From Rhodococcoides corynebacterioides (GTDB lineage: Bacteria > Actinomycetota > Actinomycetes > Mycobacteriales > Mycobacteriaceae), in the NCBI RefSeq assembly GCF_019834675.1, contig NZ_JABUBU010000023.1:1-44176 (forward strand): a stretch of 44,176 bases of DNA, given 5' to 3'. Shown here one piece after another: positions 31,778-39,609 of the stretch (positions within the stretch are counted from its first letter, which is position 1; each line of letters starts with the position of its first letter). The notes under the pieces are model-generated. The model saw nothing but the letters and a program-made list of their open reading frames with translations, had not been told where the DNA came from and ran no database searches. Made by a program: the position numbers and the translations under genes.

Positions 31778-32867
31778 TCAACACGTAGGCGGTGGCGAGG
31801 GCGGCCAGATCGGGCGGGACCGCACCTGCCGCGACCGCGAGACCGGCGATGACGATGGAGAATTCGCCCCGCGCGATCAGGGCGGCTCCGGCGCGCATCC
31901 GGCCGAGCGGAGCGACGCCGAGACGGCCGGCGGCCCAGGCGCCGGTGATCATCTTGGTGACCGCGGTCAGCACGGCCAAGGCGGCCGCGTAACCCAGTAC
32001 GGGTGGAATCGCGCGAGGGTCGGTGTTGAACCCGAACACCACGAAGAAGACGGCCGCGAACAGATCCCGCAGCGGTTCCAGGACGCGGGTCGCCGCCTGC
32101 GCGGTGGTGCCGGACACCGCGATGCCGAGCAGGAACGCCCCGACCGCGGCGGACACCTGCAGGGCGGACGCGAGTCCGGCGACGAGCAGCGCGGCCCCGA
32201 ACACCTTCAGCAGCATCACTTCTCGGTCCGGGCCGGCGAGCAGCGCGGACACCACGCGCCCGTACCGCAGGGCCACGAGAAGCACCACGGAGACCACCAG
32301 CAAGGAGATCCCGACGGCCTCGGCACCTCCGAGGAGCGTCACGCCGCCGACGACGGCGGTGAGCACGGGGAGGTAGAGCGCCATGGTGAGGTCCTCGAAG
32401 ACGAGGATCGACAGCACCACGGGCGTTTCCCGGTTTCCGAGGCGACCGAGGTCGGTGAGCACCTTCGCGACGATGCCCGACGACGAGATGTACGTGACGC
32501 CCGCGAGCACCAGGGCGCCGACCGGACCCCACCCGAGCATCAGGGCCACCACCGCGCCGGGGCCCGCGTTGAGGACGATGTCCACCACGCCCGCGATCCA
32601 CGAGCGGCGCAGACCCGTCACCAGTTCCGCCGCCGTGTACTCGAGACCGAGGAGCAGGAGCAGCAGGACCACGCCGATCTCGCTGGCGAGTTCGGTGAAC
32701 TCGTCGATGCCGTCGAGGTCGATCAAGCCGCCCTCGCCGAAGAACAGGCCCGCCACCAGATAGAACGGGATCGGCGAGAGGCCGATGCGCGAGGCCAGAC
32801 GGGCGAGCAGGCCGAGCGCGAAGAAGACCGCCCCGAGCTCGGTGAGCCCCAGCGCGGTCTCCCCCAC
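31689..32867 (-). CDS. khtU: K+(or cation)/H+ antiporter, KhtU-like CPA2 family
   Basis: A 392-residue CPA2 antiporter with about 12 membrane segments. Signature stretches: LGLLARLASRIGLSPIPFYLVAGLFFG, LLLLLLGLEYTAAELV, the TYISSSGIVAKVLTDLGR discontinuous helix, VLSILVFEDLTMALYLPVL and the late LIARGEFSIVIAGLA. It starts two bases after the TrkA-C gene stop; together they match the KhtTU pair of Bacillus, in which the soluble KhtT gates K+ efflux by KhtU. It has no cytosolic RCK domain of its own. Confidence 0.85.
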   Translation of the reverse strand: MGETALGLTELGAVFFALGLLARLASRIGLSPIPFYLVAGLFFGEGGLIDLDGIDEFTELASEIGVVLLLLLLGLEYTAAELVTGLRRSWIAGVVDIVLNAGPGAVVALMLGWGPVGALVLAGVTYISSSGIVAKVLTDLGRLGNRETPVVLSILVFEDLTMALYLPVLTAVVGGVTLLGGAEAVGISLLVVSVVLLVALRYGRVVSALLAGPDREVMLLKVFGAALLVAGLASALQVSAAVGAFLLGIAVSGTTAQAATRVLEPLRDLFAAVFFVVFGFNTDPRAIPPVLGYAAALAVLTAVTKMITGAWAAGRLGVAPLGRMRAGAALIARGEFSIVIAGLAVAAGAVPPDLAALATAYVLIMAVVGPIAARVVEPVTERVLAARAAPPP

Positions 32868-32869
32868 GG

Positions 32870-33349
32870 TCAGCAGCCGAGAATCTTGGCGGCGTGATCG
32901 AGCCCGTCGGTGGTGCCGACGGCCACCAGCAGGTCACCGGCGACCAGGGTGAAGTCCGGAGCGGGCGACGGCTGCACCTGCCCGGCCCGCATGACCGCCA
33001 CCACCGACACCCCCGTGCGGGTGCGCATCGCCGTGTCCCCCAGGGTTCGGCCGTCGAACCGCGAACCCTCCTGCACGGGAAGCTGCCGCGTCCGGATGCC
33101 GGGGAGCTCGCGGTGTTCCTCGCCGAGCTGTGCCACGAGCTGCGGCGCACCGAGCAGGTTGCCCAGTGCCGCCGCCTCCTCGTTGCTCAGAGTGATCGAC
33201 GCCTGCGTGGTGTCCGGATCGTCGCGCTTGGACACGATCAGCTCGTTGGTGCCGTCCTTGCGGGTGATCACCCCGATGCGCCGACCACCGGCCAGCGCGA
33301 AGTCCTTCCGCACTCCGATCCCGGGCAGCAGGGTGACGTCGACGTTCAT
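32870..33349 (-). CDS. khtT: TrkA-C-domain regulatory subunit, KhtT-like
   Basis: 159 residues, no membrane segment. The N-terminal half (about 1-75, VTLLPGIGVRKDFALAGGRRIGVI) is the KhtT-specific domain and the C-terminal half is a TrkA-C (RCK-C) domain ending FTLVAGDLLVAVGTTDGL. It would bind a nucleotide such as c-di-AMP and control the antiporter encoded two bases downstream. It starts 50 bases after the L32 gene on the same strand, so zinc-starvation read-through into khtTU is possible. Confidence 0.85.
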   Translation of the reverse strand: MNVDVTLLPGIGVRKDFALAGGRRIGVITRKDGTNELIVSKRDDPDTTQASITLSNEEAAALGNLLGAPQLVAQLGEEHRELPGIRTRQLPVQEGSRFDGRTLGDTAMRTRTGVSVVAVMRAGQVQPSPAPDFTLVAGDLLVAVGTTDGLDHAAKILGC

Positions 33350-33399
33350 GCGGCGATGCTAGCCCTCACCGCGGCGCCGTCAGCGTGGATCGACCGGCC

Positions 33400-33567
33400 T
33401 CACCGCGGATCGACCAGCCCCAGCCGAACAGCCTTGACCAGCCGTCGGGGAACGCGGTGGGTCACCCCGTCGACCGTCACGGTCACCAGGTCGGGCGGCG
33501 TCGCCTTCCACTGGGCGCGTCGGCTGCGGGTGTTGGACCGCGACATCTTCCGCTTCGGAACGGCCAT
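33400..33567 (-). CDS. rpmF: Ribosomal protein L32, cysteine-free form
   Basis: 55 residues: [21 protein letters not shown] is the L32 N-terminus. The C-terminal zinc-ribbon cysteines of ordinary bacterial L32 are absent; no cysteine occurs. It belongs to the minus-strand arm of the zinc-starvation locus (mrf-rpmE2-rpmF), three bases after the L31 gene. A paralogue with cysteines is expected elsewhere, unless this is the only copy. Confidence 0.9.
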   Translation of the reverse strand: MAVPKRKMSRSNTRSRRAQWKATPPDLVTVTVDGVTHRVPRRLVKAVRLGLVDPR

Positions 33568-33570
33568 GGC

Positions 33571-33819
33571 TCAGCGCCGCTTTCCGTAGCGCCGCTCGAA
33601 CTTCTCCACGCGGCCCTGGGTGTCCATGACACGAGCGGCGCCCGTCCAGAACGGGTGCGACTCGTTGGTGACGTCGACGACCACCAGCGGGTAGGTGCGG
33701 CCGTCGGTGTACTCGACGGTGCGGTCGCTGGTCACGGTGGACCGAGTGAGGAACATCGAGCCGGTGCCCGAGTCCTGGAAGACCACCGGGTGGTAGTCGG
33801 GGTGGATGCCGTTCTTCAT
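33571..33819 (-). CDS. rpmE2: Ribosomal protein L31 type B (zinc-independent)
   Basis: 82 residues starting [20 protein letters not shown], the type-B L31 signature (YkgM-like), without the CXXC pair of type-A L31. [28 protein letters not shown] completes the family profile. Its ATG overlaps the mrf stop by four bases (ATGA). Replaces zinc-bound L31 when zinc is scarce, which frees zinc from ribosomes. Confidence 0.95.
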   Translation of the reverse strand: MKNGIHPDYHPVVFQDSGTGSMFLTRSTVTSDRTVEYTDGRTYPLVVVDVTNESHPFWTGAARVMDTQGRVEKFERRYGKRR

Positions 33820-35072
33820 TCGCGTGCCTTTCCGGTGTTGCGCGGGAGGGTGGATTCGGTGGTGCTCGTGCGGGAGTCGTCTGTCTCGCACGGGTCCTCG
33901 TGGTACTGGCCGAACGGGTCGTCCCGGGTGGTCCAACTCTCCGGATCGGCCAGTTCGACATCGGTGAGCAGCGCGTCGGTGAGGACGCGATGCACGTGCT
34001 CGGGGTCGGCGCCGGCGAGCAGCACGACGAGCGATTGGGCGCGGTCGCCGTACTCGTCGTCCCACCCCAGCGCGGCCATCGCCCGGCGGGCGACCGACAC
34101 GTCGTCGTACTCGGTAGGGTCCATCGCTGCGAGCCACCGCCCGGCGGCGGCGATGCGGAGACCGCCGCCGGCGGACTCGAGCCAGAGCACCGCGTCGGGC
34201 TGCGTGGCCACCCAGAGTCGGCCGCGGGCGTGGACGACGTCGTCGAGCAGGACGTCGACCGCCTCGTGGAGTCGGCCCGGATGGAACGGACGGCGGTCGG
34301 CGATCTCGAGCAACTGCACTCCGCAGTCCTCGGTGAGCGGCGGGGCGCCGTCGAGCAGCGGGGCGTGCGCGTCGTCCACCGCACCGCGACGCGACGACGC
34401 CGGCACCGCGGAGAGCAGGTCGGCGGGCGTCTCGTTCGGGACGATCCACCTGGTGGCCGCCCGCGGCGCGAGGCGGGCGAGGACGGCGGTGAGCCGGGCC
34501 GCGGTCCAGCGATCCGGCGCGGTGTCGGCGACCACCAGCACGTCGGCGTGACGCGCGTTGCCCACGGTCACCTGCGCGACGGTGCGGTCGTCGTACGCCG
34601 ACATCGGCTCGTCGCCGGTCGCGTCACCGAGGAACGACGCCGCGTCGACGCAGCCGATCACGGCCTCGATCCGGACGTCGTGACCCGCGGGGGCGTCCAC
34701 CCGGCCGACCATGCCCGTGACGACGGTGTTCTCGATCGCCCAGCACAACGCCTCCGCTTCCAACAGAGGGTCGAGGCGCACGACGATGCGGCGCACCGCG
34801 GCGTCGTCGGCGAGCGTGCGCAGCAGCGGCAGCAGGTCCATGCGCAGCATGCAGTCGACGCAGCAGCCCGCGACGCCGAGGGCGACGTCGCGCACGCGGG
34901 CGTCCCCGTCGGCGTCGACGCGCGTGGTGCGTCGGGTGACGACGCCGGCCTCGACGCCGCTCAGGTCGTGGTGGACGACGGCGGTGCCGGGCTCGGCGAG
35001 GGACGTGGTCACGGCCTCGAGCGGCCCGCGCGGTCCGCAGACCAGCACGAGCGGGGTGCGATCGACCGTCAT
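33816..35072 (-). CDS. mrf: CobW/COG0523-type GTPase, MRF-like hibernation-factor recruiter
   Basis: 418 residues of the CobW/P47K (COG0523) family with its C-terminal CobW_C domain. Context identifies it as the mycobacterial MRF type, which recruits a hibernation factor to zinc-free ribosomes during zinc starvation. The cysteine site near the N-terminus reads GCCVDC (C70, C71, C74). The Walker A position, normally GxxGxGKT, reads [12 protein letters not shown] and has lost the Lys. NETPADLL may serve as the base-recognition region. Start ATG 35072, with AGGATG close upstream; a Zur-like palindrome lies 10 bp before it. First gene of the minus-strand arm. Confidence 0.8.
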   Translation of the reverse strand: MTVDRTPLVLVCGPRGPLEAVTTSLAEPGTAVVHHDLSGVEAGVVTRRTTRVDADGDARVRDVALGVAGCCVDCMLRMDLLPLLRTLADDAAVRRIVVRLDPLLEAEALCWAIENTVVTGMVGRVDAPAGHDVRIEAVIGCVDAASFLGDATGDEPMSAYDDRTVAQVTVGNARHADVLVVADTAPDRWTAARLTAVLARLAPRAATRWIVPNETPADLLSAVPASSRRGAVDDAHAPLLDGAPPLTEDCGVQLLEIADRRPFHPGRLHEAVDVLLDDVVHARGRLWVATQPDAVLWLESAGGGLRIAAAGRWLAAMDPTEYDDVSVARRAMAALGWDDEYGDRAQSLVVLLAGADPEHVHRVLTDALLTDVELADPESWTTRDDPFGQYHEDPCETDDSRTSTTESTLPRNTGKARE

Positions 35073-35081
35073 GGCATCCTT

Positions 35082-35097
35082 TCGACAACGATTGTCA
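35082..35097 (-). promoter_or_regulatory. Zur-box-like palindrome for mrf-rpmE2-rpmF
   Basis: On the minus strand TGACAATCGTTGTCGA, whose core GACAATCGTTGTC (35084-35096) is nearly palindromic. It is 10 bp upstream of the mrf start. An inverted copy of the same core lies at 35135-35147, so each divergent operon has its own site. Confidence 0.75.
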
Positions 35098-35133
35098 TTA
35101 CCGGCGGTTCAGCGTACAGTCCAGAGACCGAAA

Positions 35134-35149
35134 CGACAATCGTTGTCGA
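35134..35149 (+). promoter_or_regulatory. Zur-box-like palindrome for rpmB2-rpmG2-rpsN2-rpsR2
   Basis: CGACAATCGTTGTCGA, sharing its 13-base core with the minus-strand site. It is 17 bp upstream of the L28 ATG; AAAGGAGG, the ribosome site, starts right after it. Confidence 0.75.
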
Positions 35150-35165
35150 CAAAGGAGGCTCGATC

Positions 35166-35402
35166 ATGTCCGCGCACTGCGACGTCACCGGACGCGCACC
35201 CGGCTTCGGGAAGTCGGTGTCGCATTCGCACCACCGCACCTCACGACGCTGGAACCCCAATATCCAGAAGAAGACGTACTTCGTCCCCAGCCTCGGCCGC
35301 CGCGTCACCCTCACCGTGTCCGCCAAGGGCATCAAGACCATCGACCGCGACGGCATCGACGCCGTGATCGCTCGGCTGCGCGCCGACGGACGGAAGGTCT
35401 GA
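35166..35402 (+). CDS. rpmB2: Ribosomal protein L28, zinc-independent paralogue
   Basis: 78 residues: [21 protein letters not shown] is the L28 start, then the [19 protein letters not shown] block. Only one cysteine remains, so the zinc site of the ordinary form is not formed. The ATG has AAAGGAGG 5-8 bases upstream. First gene of the plus-strand zinc-starvation operon; the L33 gene begins one base after its stop. Confidence 0.95.
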   Translation: MSAHCDVTGRAPGFGKSVSHSHHRTSRRWNPNIQKKTYFVPSLGRRVTLTVSAKGIKTIDRDGIDAVIARLRADGRKV

Positions 35403-35403
35403 G

Positions 35404-35571
35404 ATGGCGAAGAGCACCGACATCCGGCCCATCGTGAAACTGAAGTCCACCGCCGGGACCGGCTACACCTACGTCACCCGCAAGAACCGACGCAACGACC
35501 CCGATCGGTTGGTGCTGAAGAAGTACGACCCCGTCGTGCGTCGGCACGTCCGTTTCCGCGAGGAGCGCTGA
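35404..35571 (+). CDS. rpmG2: Ribosomal protein L33, zinc-independent paralogue
   Basis: 55 residues: [20 protein letters not shown] then [21 protein letters not shown]. The two CXXC pairs of the zinc-binding form are absent. Stop and next start overlap by one base (TGATG), so L33 and S14 are translationally coupled. Confidence 0.95.
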   Translation: MAKSTDIRPIVKLKSTAGTGYTYVTRKNRRNDPDRLVLKKYDPVVRRHVRFREER

Positions 35572-35876
35572 TGGCCAAGAAATCCAAGATCGCCCGCAAC
35601 GCCCAGCGCAGCGTCGTCGTCGAGCGGTGGGCCGAGCGTCGTCGCGAACTCAAGGAGACCATCCGGCGCCCCTCCACCTCGGACGCGGACCGCACCGCCG
35701 CCCTCGCCGCCCTGCAGCGTCTGCCGCGTGACGCGAGTCCGGTACGATTGCGCCGACGCGACGCTGTGGACGGACGCCCCCGCGGGCATCTTCGCCGGTT
35801 CGGATTGTCCCGCATCCGCGTACGCGAGATGGCACACCGTGGAGAACTCCCCGGCGTCCACAAGAGCAGCTGGTGA
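35571..35876 (+). CDS. rpsN2: Ribosomal protein S14, long zinc-independent form
   Basis: 101 residues, the long S14 type without cysteines: [20 protein letters not shown], a [21 protein letters not shown] middle and the conserved [20 protein letters not shown] end. The short zinc-binding S14 is normally encoded in the main ribosomal operon. Third gene of the Zur-box operon, 41 bases before rpsR2. Confidence 0.95.
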   Translation: MAKKSKIARNAQRSVVVERWAERRRELKETIRRPSTSDADRTAALAALQRLPRDASPVRLRRRDAVDGRPRGHLRRFGLSRIRVREMAHRGELPGVHKSSW

Positions 35877-35917
35877 CAGCGCAAGCACCGACACGAGCCG
35901 GGAAGTAGGAGCACCAC

Positions 35918-36172
35918 ATGGCAGTCAAGCGAGGCCCGTCCAAGAAGGACCGCGCCGAGGCGAACCGCAAGCCCAAGAAGAACCCGCTCATCGCCGCGGG
36001 CATCACCGAGGTCGACTACAAGGACGTGAACCTGCTCCGTCAGTTCATCTCCGACCGCGGCAAGATCCGCAGCCGCCGCGTCACCGGCCTCACCCCGCAG
36101 CAGCAGCGGCAGGTGGCCACCGCCGTGCGCAACGCCCGCGAGATGGCGCTGCTGCCGTTCACCACTCGGTGA
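35918..36172 (+). CDS. rpsR2: Ribosomal protein S18, zinc-independent paralogue
   Basis: 84 residues: a basic N-terminus ([23 protein letters not shown] without cysteines), then [19 protein letters not shown] and [30 protein letters not shown], the S18 core. TAGGAG seven bases before the ATG. Last gene of the plus-strand zinc-starvation operon. Confidence 0.95.
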   Translation: MAVKRGPSKKDRAEANRKPKKNPLIAAGITEVDYKDVNLLRQFISDRGKIRSRRVTGLTPQQQRQVATAVRNAREMALLPFTTR

Positions 36173-36192
36173 CACCGACGACGTAGGAGGGT

Positions 36193-37131
36193 GTGGCCGG
36201 CGACGTGTCGGGAGTAGTCGCCGGGTTCACCGTTATCTTCGTGGTCATCGCCGTGGGCTACGTCGTGGCCCGCACCGGGGTGCTCGGCGCCCACGGCGAG
36301 TTCGTCCTCGGCCGCACCGTCTTCTTCGTCGCCACCCCGGCGCTGCTGTTCGACACCCTCTCCACGTCCGACCTGTCGGTGGTCTTCTCGTCCACCCTGG
36401 CCATCACCGCGGTCAGCGCGTCGGCGATCGGCGTCCTCGCCTTTGTCGTTGCACTCCTGCGGCGACGCCCGGCACCCGAGGCCACGGTCGCCGCCCTCTC
36501 CGCGTGCTACGTCAATGCGGCCAATCTCGGCATCCCCATCGCGGTCTTCGTCCTCGGTGACGCATCCTTCGTCGCCCCGTTGCTGCTCTTCCAGATCATG
36601 GTGCTTTCCCCCGTCGCACTCGGCATCCTCGACGTCACGACGTCACCCGGGCGCGCCTCGGCCCTGTCGATCGTCGCCGCGCCGTTCACCAACCCCATCG
36701 TGCTCGCCGGGCTCGCCGGCCTCGCCCTCGCCGTCACCGGTGTCACCCTGCCCGCGCCGGTCGCGGAACCGTTCGCCCTTCTCGGCGCCGTCAGCGTCCC
36801 CGGCGCACTCCTGGCGTTCGGCATGTCGCTGCGCGGCGCACGCGTACTCCAGCGCGGCGGAGACACCCCCCGATCGGACGTCCTGATAGCAGCCGGACTC
36901 AAGACCGTCGCCCTGCCCGTCCTCACCTACGTCCTGGCACGGTGGGTGTGGGGAGTCGACGGCGAGCAACTCTTCGCCGTCGTCGTCATCGCCTCGCTCC
37001 CGACGGCGCAGAACGTGTTCGTCTACGCCTCCCGCTACGGCCGCGGCGTCGTCCTCGCCCGCGACACCGGCTTCGTCACCACCGTGCTCGCCATCCCCCT
37101 CATCGCCACCGTGGCCGCGCTGCTCGCCTAG
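36193..37131 (+). CDS. AEC-family (auxin efflux carrier-like) transporter
   Basis: 312 residues with ten hydrophobic segments in two five-helix halves, the AEC/BART arrangement. Characteristic stretches are FVLGRTVFFVATPALLFDTLSTSDL, AACYVNAANLGIPIAVFVLGD-like residues around 100-120, and IASLPTAQNVFVYASRYGRG near the end. Bacterial members export or import organic acids such as malate; the substrate here is unknown. GTG 36193 follows TAGGAGGG and lies 20 bases after rpsR2, so it may be co-transcribed with the zinc-starvation genes. Confidence 0.85.
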   Translation: MAGDVSGVVAGFTVIFVVIAVGYVVARTGVLGAHGEFVLGRTVFFVATPALLFDTLSTSDLSVVFSSTLAITAVSASAIGVLAFVVALLRRRPAPEATVAALSACYVNAANLGIPIAVFVLGDASFVAPLLLFQIMVLSPVALGILDVTTSPGRASALSIVAAPFTNPIVLAGLAGLALAVTGVTLPAPVAEPFALLGAVSVPGALLAFGMSLRGARVLQRGGDTPRSDVLIAAGLKTVALPVLTYVLARWVWGVDGEQLFAVVVIASLPTAQNVFVYASRYGRGVVLARDTGFVTTVLAIPLIATVAALLA

Positions 37132-37163
37132 GGGCGCGAAAAACTTTCGCTACGGTGGAGGTC

Positions 37164-37622
37164 ATGAAGGCGCTCGCGGTCGGACTACTGCTCTGTCTGG
37201 CGCTCGCCGCCTGCAGTTCCGGCTCCGCCGAACCCGCCGACCCCGACGGCGCAGGAGCGAGCCCCACCGACATGGTGCCGGTGCCCGGCGCCCCGCCCGT
37301 GCCGCACGAGGTACCGATCGACCAGTCCGGCACCGCGTTTCGCCCCGAGCCCGCCCTCGTGATGGCGCAGTCGACACCGTTCGAGGCCTGGACTCCGCTG
37401 TCCGGCAACCGCATCGCGGTGCACTTCGTCACCGGCTCCCCCGAGTGCTACGGCGCCGACGCGACCGTCGCCGAGACCGACCGCGACGTGACGATCACCG
37501 TCCGCACCGGTCGCCTCGCGTCCGCGCAGGACAAGTCCTGCATCATGATCGCCGTCGTCGGCACCATGGAGCTCGACCTCTCCGCCCCGGTGGGCGACCG
37601 CACCGTCCGGAACGGAACCTGA
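37164..37622 (+). CDS. Small lipoprotein of unknown function
   Basis: 152 residues with a lipoprotein signal (MKALAVGLLLCLALAAC). A Pro/Ala/Asp linker leads to a compact domain with two later cysteines, VTGSPECYGADATVAETDRDVTITV and SAQDKSCIMIAVVGTMELDLSAPVGDRTV, which look like paired beta strands joined by a disulfide. I recognise no enzyme motif. ATG 37164 with GGTGGAGG upstream. Its stop lies one base from the convergent VWA gene stop. Confidence 0.75.
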   Translation: MKALAVGLLLCLALAACSSGSAEPADPDGAGASPTDMVPVPGAPPVPHEVPIDQSGTAFRPEPALVMAQSTPFEAWTPLSGNRIAVHFVTGSPECYGADATVAETDRDVTITVRTGRLASAQDKSCIMIAVVGTMELDLSAPVGDRTVRNGT

Positions 37623-37623
37623 C

Positions 37624-39609
37624 CTACCGCCGCTTCCGCGACGACAGGTAGTCGCTGACCACCGCGGCGCCCAGCCCGTCGAGGTCCGGGGCGATCACCC
37701 GGCCTCCCACGCGGTGGGCCATGCGGTCCACCACACGAGCCAACCCCGGATCGTCCCCGAGCCGGAAGATGGTGACCTGCGCGCCGATTCGGGCCACGGT
37801 GTCGAGTTCGCGCACCGTCAACCCCAGCGTGCGCGCACTCGGCGGGTAGTCGAACACGGCGTTGCCGTCCGATTCCAGATGCGCCGTCGGTTCGCCGTCG
37901 GTCACGATCAGCACCACCGGCTGCGCGTTGGGGTGCCGGCGGAGGTGGCGCACCGCGAGCATCAACGCGTGATGCAGGTTGGTGCCCTGGTCCCAGGCGC
38001 CGTCGAGCCCCGCCAGTTCCGACGGGGTCAGCGTCTGTGCGTGCCGACCGAATCCGATCATCGTCAGCGCGTCGCCCCGGAACCTGGTGGACACCAGATG
38101 GTTCAGGGCCAGGGCCGTCTGCTTCATCGGCACCCACCGCCCCTCCATGACCATGGAGAACGAGGTGTCGACCAGCAGCGCGACCGCGGCCTGCGACCGT
38201 TGCTCGGTCTCGGTGATCTCGACGTCGGTGACCGCCAGACGCACTCCGACCGCTCCCGTTTCGGACCGCGGTTCCGCCGCGGTCCGCAGGACCGCGTTGG
38301 TCACCGTTCGCACCACCTCCCAGGGTTCGGTGTCGCCGAACTCCCACGCGCGGGACGCGCCCGTGGGCTCGCCCATCGCACCCGCCCGCCGGGTGTCGCG
38401 CTCACCGCGTCGCGACGCGAGGGACCCGGCCACGTCGCGCAGCGCGGCCTGACCCAACTGCCGCATGGCTTTCGGGGACAGGCGCCATTGACCGTCTGCA
38501 CCCTTGTCGAGGAATCCTTCCTGCTGCAGCGCCTTCTCCAGGTCGGCCAGCATGCGCGCGTCGGCGGCCGCCTCGGGCCCGAGTTGCCGCAGGAGCGCGT
38601 CGGCGTCGATGTCGTCCAACGCCGCGCCGTTGTACTGCTGGGAGAGTTGGTCTCCCAGTTCCTCGAGCTCGGCGATGTCCTGCAGCATGCCGGTCCCGTC
38701 GCCGAGCCCCATGCCCTGCTGCCCCCTGAAGTTCTGCGACCCGTCCCAGTCCTCACCGGGCCTGGCGGACTGCAGATTCGCGTCCAGTCGAGCGAGCTGG
38801 TCCATCAGGTCCGGACTGCCGAAGGCCTGCTGCGCCAACGCATCCAGCTCGGCACGCTGATCCGCCGAGAGGGAATTGCGCAGCCGCTGCGCCGCCGCCG
38901 ACCGCTGGGCCAGAGCGTCGATCAGCTCGTCCACGCTCTGCGGGTTCTCCGGGAAGAACTCGCCGTGCTCGGCCATGAAGTCCCGGAACTGCTGGTCGGT
39001 GTCCTCCCCGCGCGCGTGGGCGTCGAGCAGATCGTTGAGGTCCGAGAGCATCTGCTGCACCCGGGCACGGTCCTCCTCCGAGGCGCCCTCGAGCGCCTGC
39101 TTCATGCCCTGGAAGCGTTGGTCGAGCACCTCGCGGCCGAGCAGGTCCTTGATCTTCTCGTAGTTCTCGCGCGCTTCGGAGCTGCGCCAGTCGTAGTCGG
39201 TGAGCTCCTGCACGGCCTGCGCGGTCGACGGCGGCAACTCGGCGAGCTGCATCTCCGCGAATCGGGCGTCATCGTCCAACGCCCTCGCCAACGCCTTGCG
39301 CTCCTCGAGCACCGCCTTGTCGAGCAGCTCGCGGACCTCCTGGAGGGTGCCGTCGAGGTTGCGGTTCTTCAACAGTTCCCGGCGCTTCCGGTTCGCGCGT
39401 GCCGCGAGATCGTCGAGCCCCCGCATCGATCGTGTTCCGCGGCGGAGCATCTCCTGCAGAGCCCGCCGCGGCGACGAGCCCTCGAGCACATCGCGGCCGA
39501 TGGTCTCGAGCGCTTCGCGCAGATCCACCGGCGGCGCAAGAGGATCCGGACCGTCGACGTACGGGCCGTAGCGGGTCGATCGGGTCGGCCTGTCGGGTGA
39601 GCGCGCCAT
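37624..39609 (-). CDS. VWA-domain protein, partner of a MoxR ATPase
   Basis: 661 residues. The first 400 are mostly charged helices (REALETIGRDVLEGSSPRRAL, long Gln/Glu/Leu-rich runs), followed by a von Willebrand A domain whose metal site is DTSFSMV with a later DGEPTAHL and a GTNLHHAL stretch. Such proteins work with MoxR-type AAA+ ATPases as metal-dependent chaperones. The ATG overlaps the MoxR stop by one base (TGATG), so the pair is coupled. Confidence 0.87.
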   Translation of the reverse strand: MARSPDRPTRSTRYGPYVDGPDPLAPPVDLREALETIGRDVLEGSSPRRALQEMLRRGTRSMRGLDDLAARANRKRRELLKNRNLDGTLQEVRELLDKAVLEERKALARALDDDARFAEMQLAELPPSTAQAVQELTDYDWRSSEARENYEKIKDLLGREVLDQRFQGMKQALEGASEEDRARVQQMLSDLNDLLDAHARGEDTDQQFRDFMAEHGEFFPENPQSVDELIDALAQRSAAAQRLRNSLSADQRAELDALAQQAFGSPDLMDQLARLDANLQSARPGEDWDGSQNFRGQQGMGLGDGTGMLQDIAELEELGDQLSQQYNGAALDDIDADALLRQLGPEAAADARMLADLEKALQQEGFLDKGADGQWRLSPKAMRQLGQAALRDVAGSLASRRGERDTRRAGAMGEPTGASRAWEFGDTEPWEVVRTVTNAVLRTAAEPRSETGAVGVRLAVTDVEITETEQRSQAAVALLVDTSFSMVMEGRWVPMKQTALALNHLVSTRFRGDALTMIGFGRHAQTLTPSELAGLDGAWDQGTNLHHALMLAVRHLRRHPNAQPVVLIVTDGEPTAHLESDGNAVFDYPPSARTLGLTVRELDTVARIGAQVTIFRLGDDPGLARVVDRMAHRVGGRVIAPDLDGLGAAVVSDYLSSRKRR

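Noticed and set aside
31711..33150. Long minus-strand frame across both antiporter genes
   Set aside because: It is an out-of-frame shadow with Arg-rich composition; the KhtT and KhtU frames have clear family signatures.
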